Of a stretch of 64,000 bases of DNA, positions 26,395 through 36,925 are shown one piece after another (the stretch's first letter is position 1; every line of letters starts with the position of its first letter). The position numbers and the translations under genes are program-made. The notes under the pieces were generated by a model. That model saw only the letters and a program-made list of their open reading frames with translations. It was not told the DNA's origin and did not search any database. Origin of the DNA: Serpula lacrymans var. lacrymans S7.9 (taxonomy: Eukaryota; Basidiomycota; Agaricomycetes; Boletales; Serpulaceae); the NCBI RefSeq assembly GCF_000218685.1, contig NW_006763296.1:1446907-1510906 (forward strand), written 5' to 3'.

Positions 26395-27176
26395 CTAAGG
26401 CTCGACTTCCAGGCTTGACCAAATACCGGAGGTGGTAGTTAAATTTTCGGGCATAGGTTGAAAAAGGGAATTGAAAAGTTTTGAGTCCATGCCTCTAAGC
26501 TTTCTAGGAGCTGAGGGGTTCTTAGAATAAAATTCGCAAACAGCATTGCGGGAGTGATCCAGATGGGCTTCTGGCTCCCACATTCTGTCCTCGTCTCCAT
26601 AGCCTTTCCATAGGACTAGGAATTCTATTTTACCACGCTTCAAGTGTGCATCCACCACCCGTTCGACTTTGAACTCTTCTTCACCTTCCTGAGTGACTAC
26701 AACCGGTCCGGGCTAGTCTACACGCTGTCCTGGCAGCAGCCCTTTGTAGGGTTTCACATGGCTAATGTTGACCGTGAGTACTACCCTCATTCGTTTTGGG
26801 AGCTCCAGCTCCACTGCATTGGGTTTGACTTCTTTAATCCGGTAAGGGCCAATCCACTTTTTGGTCAGTTTTCTAGACTGCTGATCTTTTAACTTTAAGT
26901 GGTCGGTATCTAACCAGACCAGGTCGCCAACCTTGTAGTCAGGGGCCTTAGAGCGTCTACGCTCTGCCCTGTCTTTCATCTGCTCTGCAGTTTTGAATAG
27001 CGCCTTGCACGTTTTGTCTAAGACTGACTTCATGTCTTTGACCATGTTCTCAGCAGCCTCGTTCTTGCTTTTTCCAGGCTCTACACCCATTCTGGGAAGG
27101 TACAATCTTGTAACCTCGTCTGGTGCTTTCCCTGTAGCCGATGACTGTTTGATATTGTAAGAGAACTGGGCTATTT
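26395..27176 (-). pseudogene. Chromovirus integrase C-terminal domain and chromodomain
   Basis: The downstream part of pol after an internal deletion. It reads NDRQTDWAKWLKIAQFSYN, a linker with MGVEPGKSKNEAAENMV, the GPY/F-like segment KWIGPYRIKEVKPNAVELELP and HVKPYKGLLPGQ. The chromodomain FLVLWKGYGDEDRMWEPEAHL follows; by family knowledge it steers integration to heterochromatin. The stop TAG is at 26395-26397. A frame change near 26660-26710 separates integrase and chromodomain. Confidence 0.8.
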
Positions 27177-28577
27177 TTAGCCACTTGGCCCAATCTGTCT
27201 GTCTGTCATTACTAAATATCCGGAGATATTTATATTTTGCCAGGGACCAGCTGGTATCGGATTTGGCATAAGTTTACCGGCCGGCGGTTGATGGGAATTC
27301 TTTGCCATGGCACATCTCAAACAGGATTTTATGTATTCCTGAACATCTTTGACCATGCCAGGCCACATGTAGTTTCTGGAGATCAACTCCATCGTTTGTT
27401 GCCATCCAGGGTGCCCAGCCACTGGAGTGTTGTGATGTCTGCCTATTGCCTTGATCCTTGCGGACTCAGGCACATAGATTTTGTCTTTAAAATGGAAGAG
27501 CCCATCTTCCCATAAATAGTTCTCATTGCCGTCAAGGTGTGCCTTCTCTTCAGAGGAGATGTTTTTCCTGAAGACTTCCAGAAGATTAGAATCCTGCCCT
27601 ATTCTAACATTGGCAACCCTTGATTGGTCTATCAGGGTAACACCTTTGTTGTCATCCTCGATGCCGTTGGCATAATTCTCTCTTCTGGATAAAGCATCCG
27701 CTTTCCCCATTGAAGTTCCAGGCTTGTGAATCAATTTATAATTAAACCTTGACAAATACACCACGTAGCAAGCTTGTCTCCGTTTCAAGTCTCGGGCTGT
27801 CATAAAATACTCCAGATTCTTATGATCGGTCCAAATTTCAAATTGGTGTCTAGCACCTTCTAAGTAGTGCCGCCAGTGCTCTAAAGCTCTAATGATGGCC
27901 AGCATCTCTTTATCATAGATTTGATAGTTGCGCTCTGTAGGCGACAAACTATGTGATAAATAGGCACAAGGCCTCCAAAGATTGTCAGGGCATTTAATTG
28001 ACAAAACAGCCCCAGTAGCAAAATCAGAAGAGTTGGTTTCTAGCCGGAACTCTTTGTTTAATTCTGGAAATGCTAATATGGGCGCCATTGTAAACACCTG
28101 TTTAAGCTTATCAAAAGCTTCTTGTTCTTTGGCGCCCCAGTGCCACATAATGTCCTTTTTAGTGAGATCGTTCAATGGTCTTGTTATCTTTGCAAAGTTT
28201 TCGAAAAATCTTTGGTAGAAATTGCCTAAGCCAAGGAAGGCCCTAACTCCTTTGACGCGAGTAGGTTCAGGCCAGTCCAAAATAGCTTGAACTTTCTCAG
28301 GGTCTATCCTGATTCCGTTCTGGCCTATTATCATACCAAGGAAGTCTACTTCCTTTACTTTAAAATTACATTTTTTGGGTTTGACCAATAGGTCCTATTC
28401 CTGTAAGCGTCAAAGGACTTCTTGCACAATCCTGTTATGCTCAGCCTCATCGTCCGACTTTGTAAATATTAATAAATCAACAATGTAAATGATGACACAG
28501 TTTTCCATATCCGCAAAGATCTTGTTTATCATGCTCTGAAAGTTTGCCGGTGAATTGGTCAACCCAAAAAACATAAC
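27177..28577 (-). pseudogene. Chromovirus RT (3' half), RNase H and integrase N-terminal domain
   Basis: RT resumes after the LTR insertion with [16 protein letters not shown] and [10 protein letters not shown]. The catalytic YIDD/YVDD box is changed to YIVD, losing an essential Asp. A frame break near 28390-28410 is followed by FLGMIIGQNGIR, FLGLGNFYQRF (RT connection), RNase H with FRLETNSSDFATGAVLS (canonical D-x-SDxATGAVLSQ), KEMLAI and WTDHKNLEYF, then the integrase HHCC finger (HH...C..C, CLRCAMAK). The frame runs into the deletion at about 27200, where the whole DDE core is missing. Confidence 0.85.
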
Positions 28578-28582
28578 AACGA

Positions 28583-29209
28583 TGTGAGGAATCAATTTTT
28601 CTTATCGCATTCCCGTCATGTCGTGGTTAGCAGACTCGATCCCCATCACTCCTCTTGCCCTTGGACTAGAGATTACAGCAGGTGTCTTATTACTTTTATC
28701 ATTTTTCTTCTTATTCTCTCTTCACACTCACGTTCTATCGTACTTACAACGAGGTAGACTTGTTGTCGACCCTCGAGAAGATATCCAGATGACATAGCCA
28801 CGATCCAGTGCTATGTCTGGGAATACTTCGGAGGAATATTGATAAGCGAAGAAGGTTGTGAGTCAGCGCCTTCTCATGGGCTTACTGATACAGCCAATCG
28901 CACATCCCTTACCAATACATTTTCTCATACGATTAGTAAATACGATAGATCGGACCACTCTCTCCTTTTTTCTTATTTGTTAGCTAGCTGGTCAGACCAC
29001 TTTCTCAGTACTTCCCTTTCTCGGTCTGACCATCGCCGTTCACTATATAAAGAAGTACATACTCAATGTATTGTTCTCTAGTTCAATATTAGTTTGGATT
29101 TGCGCTTATACCGATACTCTTCATCCTCATACCCTGATTCATCGCCTTCCAGCAAGGACTTGACCAGGCATTGTGTTTTGTTATATAGCTTCGTATTTGT
29201 TGCCTGACA
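28583..29209 (-). mobile_element. LTR-like insertion with internal hairpin, inside chromovirus RT
   Basis: A 627-bp insertion whose minus strand reads TGTCAGGCAACAAATAC...TTCCTCACA. It splits RT between the EPLV and VMFFG motifs. It is flanked by 5-mers AACGA (28578-28582) and AACAA (29210-29214), one mismatch from a target duplication. It contains a TATATAG box and an internal hairpin GGTCAGACC (28990-28998)/GGTCTGACC (29023-29031). No protein is encoded. Architecture and end sequences match the element at 36230-36925. It is best read as a solo LTR; a short non-autonomous element is an alternative. Confidence 0.75.
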
Positions 29210-29214
29210 AACAA

Positions 29215-29959
29215 GGGGTTCAAAGGATCCTCGGTGGCATGTGAATGTAGCCTTCCAAGCATCTTCTTCTTTGATTCGTACATTATTGTACCCCCATCTG
29301 AGATCCATCTTTGTGAAGATTTTGGCACCAGCCAACTTGTCTACTAGCTGACTAATCAAAGGCAGCGGATATGCATTTTTAACTGTGTACTCATTTAAGT
29401 AACAATAGTCCATAATCATACACTTTTTACCATCCTTTTTAGGGATGAAGAACACTGGGGACGTCATAGGGCTCTTGGAAGGTCTGATGTAACCCTTCCT
29501 GAGCTGTTCATCTATGAAACTAGAAACCTCATCTCTTTCTGGGGCAGAGAGGGGAATCATGTGTCCCTTTCTAGGTTTGAACGTATCCTTCAAATCTATA
29601 GCATGGTCCCAAGGCTTAGCCTCTGGGAAGTGTTCTGATTTATGTTTTGAAAAGACTTTCCAGAAGTCATGGTACTCGGGAGGTACCAACCTCTTAATCT
29701 CTTCTTTGGGTTTTACTTTGTCATCGTCATCGTCAATCTTTTCTATAGATCTGAGCTCATAAATGTGACCAGCGTTTATCTTCTCAAGACACTCAGTTTG
29801 ATGGACGTAACTCGGTTTACCCAAGTTTTCACACTCCTGAGGACAACGTGACAATGTGACAACCCCTGTCTGCCAGTTGATCTCAGGATTGTGTTTAAAC
29901 AGCCAGGTCCAGCCCAAGATTAAATTAATCTTCCCTAGTTTGGTAGCTTCAGCGCTGAC
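29215..29959 (-). pseudogene. Chromovirus protease-RT linker and RT 5' half
   Basis: Reads [15 protein letters not shown], then [21 protein letters not shown] (the usual RT entry), [71 protein letters not shown] and [11 protein letters not shown], ending where the insertion begins. Catalytic motif A (KMDLRWGYN) is intact. Confidence 0.85.
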
Positions 29960-30583
29960 TCATTCTCTGTGTCCTTGGTACTCGACAACAAAAGAACATT
30001 TGTGCGTGATACAGCCACCCACGTTAAGCATTCCATCAACATTATAGACGGGAATAGATACATCTAATTTTATAAGGGGGAGTCCAATTTGCTCCGCCCA
30101 GACCTGGTCTATGAAGATTCCGTTAGCACCTGAATCTAGTAGTGCGCTGGTTGGGTGTACTATGCCCCGGGCAAGGTTTTCCACACCAATGTCTAAACGG
30201 ATCTCCTTTTGGAATAAATATGTGCGCATCAACACACGCCTTGGGATTTCTGTGGGAAGTGGCTCCGAAGAAGAAGAAGAATTATTGAAAGAAACATGCT
30301 TTTCTACTTTAGGATTTTCTTTATTTTTATTTTTATTTTTACCAGAATCAAGCACCCTAGTGTTTGTCTCGCCGGGGCCACGCTCAAAAGGAGACACTGG
30401 TACAGCGGTTGTATTATAAGTATTTTCAGTGTAAACTCCTTCATCATCTTGTCCCACTGAATCAGCGCTCAAAGCAGCTATATTGTCAGGAGGGTCCAAG
30501 ACAAATCCACAGTCACAGTGTCGCATACAAGTACATACTTCAGATAATAAATTCAAAAATCTATTTACAAATTGGGGAGCCAC
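29960..30583 (-). pseudogene. Chromovirus aspartic protease region
   Basis: A minus-strand frame with ALLDSGANGIFID, the retroviral-type aspartic protease DSGA box, and GLPLIKLDVSIPVYNVDG. It ends at TGA (29960-29962) between GHRE and [12 protein letters not shown], where an Arg (CGA) would keep the frame into the RT part. The upstream portion is low complexity (Lys/Asn/Ser-rich). Confidence 0.8.
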
Positions 30584-30801
30584 CCCCTTCTTTCCCTTAT
30601 TGCTTGTGCAACACCCCGGAACAGTTTTCCCTGGGCCTTCATCTCTGCAACCTGCTGATCGTAGAAGAAGGCCCTGATTTTGTCATACGAATGACCGGTC
30701 AATGAATTGAGCCGATCGTCCGGTTTTTCTAATTCTAATTGGCACGCCTGGCGTCCTTGGTTAATTTTTTTTTGAGCGGCCTGCGCTCCATTTGGACACT
30801 T

Positions 30802-31669
30802 TCAGGCTATGTGCCCCTCCTGCCCACAGTTATAGCAGTTGAATCCGCGCCTCTGTCCGCCCTGGACTGCGCCGATATCCATTGGGGCTCCCTGCCCTAG
30901 TTGCAACCTGAATGGTTGGAACCCGCAAGAGTGATGTTGTTTTTGGTTTGATGACCCAGGGCTCCTCTGGGAAAAGTTGTTTTTGGTGGTGGACCCGCCA
31001 TCTTGGTGCATAGCATAAAGCTCCATGGCTCTACCAATTTTATGCACCTCCTTGGCTGCGTCCAAGAGGTTATCATGCCTTATCCTGCAGGTAGATTTGT
31101 TCTGCAATGCGGGGGTTCACATTGTGTTCCAGCAGTTCTACTGCATGTTCATTGCCAAGCCCTCCTTGGATGGAGAGGGCCAGGAACCAGATTATGTAGT
31201 TGTCCGTCCTCATGTTTCCTTGTTTGAAGAAACAGATTTGTTGACACGCCCAGTCACGCTCAGCTTGCGGTTTGAAATATTTTTTGATCTCAACTTTGAG
31301 ATCATCCCAGACAGACCACACTCCCGCGGTGTAGCACTTCTGCATTCTAACTTGGGTGTATTGACCCACCACAGGTCCTTTTAGTCGAGATAGTACTGCA
31401 GTAGCTACCTCAAAATTGTCGGCAAATGCATCCCAATTTGCCTTGACCCAAATTTGGAGCTTGATCCACCATTCGGCAAATCGCGCTCTGTCTCCTTCGA
31501 AGGCGCCGGGGTCAGTGACAACTTCGGCTTTCTTGTTAAACTTCTTCTCAACCGTGGGTGCTGCTGCAGGAGGGGCTGCCTGTAGCTTGGCAAGTTGCGT
31601 TGTCAATGCCAAAATCCGTGCACGCATGTTGTGCAACAGGGTGTTGACGTCAGGGGTTTGCAATGACAT
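30802..31669 (-). pseudogene. Chromovirus gag
   Basis: Gag starts at the ATG at 31667-31669 (MSLQTPDVNTLLHN), with a coiled N-terminus and the capsid core (DPGAFEGDRARFAEWW, then LSRLKGPVVGQYTQ). A stop at 31073 and a frame change precede the nucleocapsid portion with its CCHC knuckle (CYNCGQEGH). The knuckle frame ends at TGA (30802-30804) where HIARKCP is expected, again an Arg CGA-to-TGA-type change. Confidence 0.85.
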
Positions 31670-32172
31670 GTCGACTTGTTCTTTGGTAAACGTAAAGAAA
31701 GGTAACTGGGGGTCCCCACTTGCTATCTGCGGATCTACCTCTTCCCAGCTGAGTATCGGATCTCAATCTCCGACTACCCACACTATAGTATTTGAAAATT
31801 TATGTAAAAGGTATAGTAAAAAACCCTGGTTTTGAACGGTTGTCAGGGGGTGGTCCGCTTGTTAAGCTGTCAACCCTTCTCCAGACTGGCAGAGGCAAGT
31901 GCCCAGCCTGGTCAGAGGTATTCAAAGAGGAAGTTTTGTATGTAAATTCTAATCAACAGCGGTTCCACACTGACTGCTGAGCTAAGGTACTCCCCTTCAC
32001 GCTGGGGGCCGCGTATCAAAATCATTGTCTCTTCTCCCAAAGTACTACAAGGCCGTTGCTAGGAGTGCACCTATCTGCTATACGGGATATTCCCAAACAA
32101 TAATAATATCCCCTTAACCCTGGGGTCCGGGTTTGCACACAGTGCAAGAGAGTAATGAAGAGCGAGTCCTAA
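31670..32172 (-). other. Chromovirus leader (5' LTR to gag)
   Basis: A 500-bp untranslated leader between the 5' LTR and gag. The primer binding site should start next to 32172, but I could not match it to a specific tRNA. Confidence 0.55.
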
Positions 32173-32587
32173 TGTAACAACCAAGAGCTTATAACTCTGG
32201 CGCACAACTCAGACAGGCTATAGAGATAATGATGAGGGAGTGGTTACCCCTTAGGCTTCAACAAGTTAGTTGTGAGGATACAACAGGAGGACTTGCTGAG
32301 GAGTCTCCTTGATCTATTGGGGTATATATACTACTACAGGTTTGTTTGTACATATGTACTATACAGTTGATGGGGGCAGTGGCTGGTGATGTCATGGGCA
32401 CAGCCCATGTGACCAGCTCCACTGCGTGAGAGAGTTTATAGCTAAAAATAAGAAAAGGCAGCGCAGCGCAAGAAGATGGAGTTTGAACAAAAAGGAAAGT
32501 GCCACATGGCACAGTGTGTGAAAACTATAGAAGAAGGTTAAATAGGAGAATGAAAATTAAAGGTCCAAAAATTGTGTTATCATAACA
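32173..32587 (-). repeat. 5' LTR of the chromovirus
   Basis: A 415-bp LTR, read on the plus strand as TGTAACAACCAAGAGC...GTTATCATAACA, homologous to 25968-26383 with many substitutions and small indels. It interrupts the Harbinger transposase reading frame at its outer edge. Confidence 0.9.
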
Positions 32588-33236
32588 ATGATCCTAAAAT
32601 TGAGAAAGAATTACTGTGAGACAGTGTCATTAAGCTTTGAAATTTTTCACCCAGGTGTTTGATCATTAATCTGGTCATGGATGCGTAAAGGAATATTGCA
32701 AGCTGTTCTTCAATCAAGACATGTTTTGAGTCAACATATTTGTTGTTCTTAAGAAGACAAACAATTTTCCTGAATACCACCCAATCAACACTAAGCTTGC
32801 TGCAAATATGATCTGGATAACCATCTAATAATTCCAGCACACATCCTTGACCTGTAAGGATGGACATATGGAAAGGCTTCAGCAGTTGAAATTTCTCAGA
32901 CTCCAGCTCAGCATAACCTGTAACTGTAGTGATAGTTACCTCTACAAGAATAAGGAGAATTACACTATATTGTTGGCGCAAAAGCCTTAGTTGCCTCCTG
33001 TGCTGCATCACCTCCAGTTCTCCAATATGCCCTTCATTGACCATAGTACCCTTGTCAACAGGCAGATCATCCTGCACATCCTCCCTGTCCAAACCATGTA
33101 TTCCCAGTCTTTCCAAGCTTTGGTGTCGACCTGAATGTTCACTTGACAAATTGCCAGAGCTGTCCATAGAGTTGTTGTCCATATGGTTGTCATCCATTCT
33201 TGTGCACTGCACCTTTGCCTCCTGTCCTTGACACAC
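32588..33236 (-). pseudogene. Harbinger/PIF transposase, 5' part (DUF8040-like N-terminal domain)
   Basis: The minus-strand frame includes MSILTGQGCVLELLDGYPD, VVFRKIVCLL, KHVLIEEQLAIFLYASM and IKHLGEKFQ. This is the N-terminal domain typical of Agaricomycete Harbinger-type transposases. After GEKFQ the family motif SNDT(I/V)S continues one frame over (LNDTVSQ) and then runs into the chromovirus 5' LTR at 32587. About 60 bp of transposase sequence expected at the junction is missing from both halves. Confidence 0.78.
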
Positions 33237-33791
33237 TGTAGCAATAGTGCTGGGATTGTATCTCCACTCAATGGGAGGTGTTGCAGCACACCAGCATGAA
33301 AATCAAAAAGTGTGCCCATACACTGCGGGCATTGGCTTATTTAAGCCCAGCTTATATCCTGAAAATACTATTGTTGGACAATAGGTGCAATTGGTCTGGG
33401 AAGAAGTTGAATAATTCACAAGTTGTTGAGCTTGAGAACATTAGAACTTGACCAGTAGATATAATTTTTAGTATTCCAGCTGCCAATGTAGAAAAATAAG
33501 CAAGAACTTGAAGCATTAGAGCAGCAGAATGAAATTAAAAAGACAACACAGATTTTGGAATGGTTCTGCAATTTCTGGTCACACTGGGTCACAATGGCAC
33601 TCATAGACCAAATCAGGCAGAGCTTACCAGTTGAATTCCATAAGGTCATACCAAGTCTTGACACTGATATGTGCGGTACGTACCAAAGCAGAGCTAGCGG
33701 GCTTTGATTGTCTGTTTTGGTTGCCTAGTCACAACTTCTGTTGGAGTACAAGCGAGGACAGACCACTCGCCACTTTAAGCTATGGACAAAT
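33237..33791. other. Harbinger 5' flank
   Basis: No gene. The part at 33319-33503 is repeated in inverted orientation at 40097-40282. The expected terminal inverted repeat of the Harbinger element could not be pinned down. Confidence 0.4.
33319..33503 (+). repeat. Inverted repeat partner of 40097-40282
   Basis: About 185 bp starting TACACTGCGGGCATTGGC and ending AAAAATAAGCAA, matched as reverse complement at 40097-40282 with a few differences. The two arms flank the copia element. Confidence 0.75.
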
Positions 33792-34113
33792 TGACAAAAC
33801 CAGATAAACCCGGTCTCTGCCAAAGCAGCCATTGTTCTCCATGGAGCATAGCCACCACTCCATGGAGTAACCATTGTTCTCCTAGGAGTCATTATACTGT
33901 AGCGAGTAGCACCTCCAACTATAAGTAGTAGGGGGTTTAGTATAGGAATACCTCAGTCGTTTCTATAGCCTCTCGGGCAGCGGCTGAGGTATGTTACATT
34001 ACATTTATTAGAGATCACCTTAAACTAACATCTATTGTAGTTTCACTTAGGTAAATAATAAAGTTGTTTCTATAGCCTCTCGAGCAGCGGCTGAGTTTCA
34101 CTTAGTTTTATTA
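33792..34113 (+). repeat. 5' LTR of the copia element
   Basis: A 322-bp LTR, TGACAAAACC...TTTTATTA. It contains two copies of a roughly 30-bp motif around TTTCTATAGCCTCTCGNGCA, each followed by TTTCACTTAG. A presumed primer site (TTATGAGCCCTGG) follows at 34114. Confidence 0.88.
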
Positions 34114-34182
34114 GGTTATGAGCCCTGGTGCGCAAAAGCTACGCAGGAAATAATTCTTATTTGAAACGGCAACCTCGGAACC

Positions 34183-36229
34183 ATGACCACAGCACGCGAT
34201 ACATCCGCATGTCCAGTTCTCACTGGACCCAACAATTTTCAGATATGGAAACTCCGGATCATCTCAAAGCTACGTCGGGAAAACGTTCTCCGGGTTGTTA
34301 CTGGAGAGGAGCTTAAGCCCTCACCAGGAAAACCTACCTCCTCGGAGGATCCTGAGATCACCTGGATACTTAAGGATGAGAAGGCACATGGAATCATCCA
34401 GGACCACATCTCTGATGCCCTTCTAATGAGGACTGGAGACCTCACCAGCTCCAAGGAGTTATTTGATAAACTTGTCTCACTCTATCAAATGTCCAACATT
34501 GCCTCGGCCTTTATTCATTCCAGCAACTCACCAAATTGTCCTGGGATGGGACATCACCTATCCAGGACCACATTGCGAAAATCTGGACAATTGATTCACA
34601 CCTCTCTGGAATGAAACTAGGAGTTGATACCAAACTCATGGCTTTTGCTCTTCTCCAATCTCTCCCATGCACTCCTGAATGGCAAATATTTCAGTTATCA
34701 GTAATCAACATGATTGAAGAAAATAAACTTACCTTTGATGCAGTTGAGATCCAGATCACTGCAGAAGTTGCACGACAGTCAGGAAAGGCCCCTGGAGGTT
34801 CTGAATCAGCACTCAAATCCGAGGAGAAATGGTGTAACTTCCACAAAGCCAAATCACACAACACCTCTGAGTGTCGAACACTTCAGTCAGCTGAAAAAGG
34901 TCAAAGGAAGAAGGGAAAGGAAAGACACAAGGATAAAGGAAAAGAGAAGGAAAAGGCAAATACAGCGGAGCAATCATCTGGATCTGACTCCGAGGAGGAA
35001 CAAAGTCATATTGCATTGGAACATGTACATATTTCCAAGCCCCTTGCTAAACGCATTCAAGCTTACCTTGTGTCGGAACCCGATAAGACCAAAACAACAA
35101 TTATTATTGACTCCGGAGCAACATCCCACATGGTCCCTCACTGCTCCTGGTTTGAGCCAGGAACATACCATGTTCTGCATCCTCCGAGGACAATCAGTTT
35201 TGGGGATGAATCCTCTGTAAATGCCATTGGCATTGGAACAGGAATCCTACAAGCAACTGTTGGCAAAAAGGACTACAATATTGCACTGTCAAATGTCTTA
35301 CTTGTGCCAAACTTCACTTTAGCACTCGTCTCTGTCCACAAATTGTCCAAAATGGGGTTATCAACACTTTTTCCAGCAGGGTCAAATGCTTGTGAAGTTC
35401 GGAAAAAGGAGGAACTTATCCTCACTGCCTTATACAAGCGAGGACTTTATCACATCCAAGCAAAACCAGAAATCAACCCAGAGTCAGCTTTTGCAGCAGT
35501 AGATGTAAATTTATTGCACAGGAGAATGGGACACATTGGAATGGACTGCTTGCAACGAATGGTTACAAAAAGACAGCTCCAGGACATAGACACCCTTACC
35601 GGAACCCCAGAGTTTTGTGAACCTTGTGCTTTAGGAAAGATGAAGAAATTACCTTTCAAGTCCACTGGAGGAAACCGAGCCAAGCGCCCCATACAAATTG
35701 TGCACACTTCTCCAAATTTCCATGGATATATTTCCTAAAACATAAAAGTGAAGCACTGGAACGATACAAGCAATGGAAAGAAGATATCCAAACATTCTTC
35801 CGGACTCATTTGGGAGAAGAAAACTTCACTCCACTATACACAGAATTCCTCCGGAGCGATGGGGGAGGAGAATATACTGGCAATGCATTCAAAAATCAAC
35901 TCCGAGGAGATGGTGTTATCCAAGAAACTACAGCTGCAAATACTCCGGAACAAAATGGCATTGCAGAACGCATGAATCAGACATTGGCTATATTAGCAAC
36001 CACTATGCTCCATGATTCCAAGCTCCCAAAGTCATTTTGGGTAGATGCCATGCAAACAGCTGCATATATCACAGCACGCAGCCCAGCATCAGGACTCCAT
36101 GGAAAGACCCCATATGAAATACTGTTTAAAAGGAGAGTTGATCCAACTTTGTTTTGCCCTTTTGGATGCCAAGCATATGCCTTGATTCTGAAAGACAAAA
36201 GGCAAGGGAAGTTTTACTCCAAGGGGCGC
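34183..36229 (+). pseudogene. Copia gag, protease and integrase (5' part of gag-pol)
   Basis: Starts at the ATG at 34183 (MTTARDTSACPVLTGPNNF), a copia gag with FQIWKLRIISKL. A frameshift at about 34512 moves to the next frame (LSWDGTSPIQDHIAKIW). The knuckle CNFHKAKSHNTSEC, protease DSGATSHM and GAG-preintegrase LLHRRMGHIG...CEPCALGK follow. At about 35712 the frame jumps from IQIVHTS to FPWIYFLKHKSE, so the segment carrying the first catalytic Asp (HTD) is deleted. RSDGGGEYTGNAF and EQNGIAERMNQT remain. The frame ends at the insertion after FYSKGR. Confidence 0.87.
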
Positions 36230-36925
36230 TGTGAGGCAACGATAAACTATAACAAAAACTAAACCTGTCTCCTTCTGCACTTGCAGGGAGTAAGGGTTCA
36301 GTGAGCTTGAGGTCGACAGACGCTAGCAAATATAGCGAGTAGAGGACTTTGAGAGGTAAGCTTCAAAGGTTCTTGTTGAGGAGTAAAGCGGGTAAATTCA
36401 GTAATAGAAAGCTAAGGAGCTATACATGAATAGGTACGGCTTTATATAGGGAACTGTCCGTTCCTCAGACCGAAAGGAGAATATACGAAAAGTGGTCTGA
36501 GGAATTAATCAACCAATAAGAAAAAGGGGGAGTAACTATCGTACGACTTTTGACTTGATTAATCAGCAGGTGAGAGACTTGTACTAATAATAGAAGATTG
36601 TCACGTGTGGTCAGGAACCGTATCCTCATGATGAGGTACGATTCTAGATAAGGCGTTATTAGTATTACCAGGCTTTACTGGGGGTTGGAGCTGGTTGGCG
36701 AGATGCCTACTACCAGTCCCTACCCAGTGTGCTGGCTGGCTGGGAGCGATGCCCAGTCTCTGATCTGTGATATAAAATGGTAACGATGGTTAAGAAAGCC
36801 TGTGAGGGCTATGAGAAGTAGAACGGCAAACGATACCTCTAGCCCTAGAGCCAGAGGCGTAATGGGAAAAGCGTTCGAGAACCAAGACATAGCGAAGATA
36901 AGGAAATAATAAAATGGTCCTTACA
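36230..36925 (+). mobile_element. LTR-like insertion with internal hairpin, inside copia integrase
   Basis: A 696-bp insertion, TGTGAGGCAACGATAAAC...GGTCCTTACA, flanked by a perfect 5-bp duplication GGCGC (36225-36229 and 36926-36930). Removing it joins SKGR to IMIGYTHGKQAY, the normal copia sequence. It has a TATATAGG box and an 11-bp hairpin TTCCTCAGACC (36461-36471)/GGTCTGAGGAA (36494-36504). It encodes nothing. TG...CA ends and a 5-bp duplication fit a solo LTR. Its relatives are 28583-29209 and 61326-61885. Confidence 0.85.

Larger units (their letters stand above)
25968..32587 (-). mobile_element. Ty3/gypsy chromovirus-type LTR retrotransposon (defective)
   Basis: A 6.6-kb element transcribed on the minus strand. 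It has TG...CA LTRs at both ends, a polypurine tract (AGAAGGGGGGTAG on the minus strand) next to the 3' LTR, and gag, protease, RT, RNase H, integrase zinc finger, integrase C-terminus and chromodomain in the standard order. It is dead: gag and pol contain stops and shifts, the integrase core is deleted, the RT motif is YIVD, and RT is interrupted by a 627-bp insertion. The flanking 5-mers differ (TCAGG left, ATGAT right), so no target duplication survives. The two LTRs differ at many positions, so the insertion is old. Confidence 0.9.

Noticed and set aside
31073..31669. Chromovirus gag as an intact host-domesticated gene
   Set aside because: The frame ends within gag, the knuckle part is shifted and stopped, and it lies in the normal position between LTR and pol.
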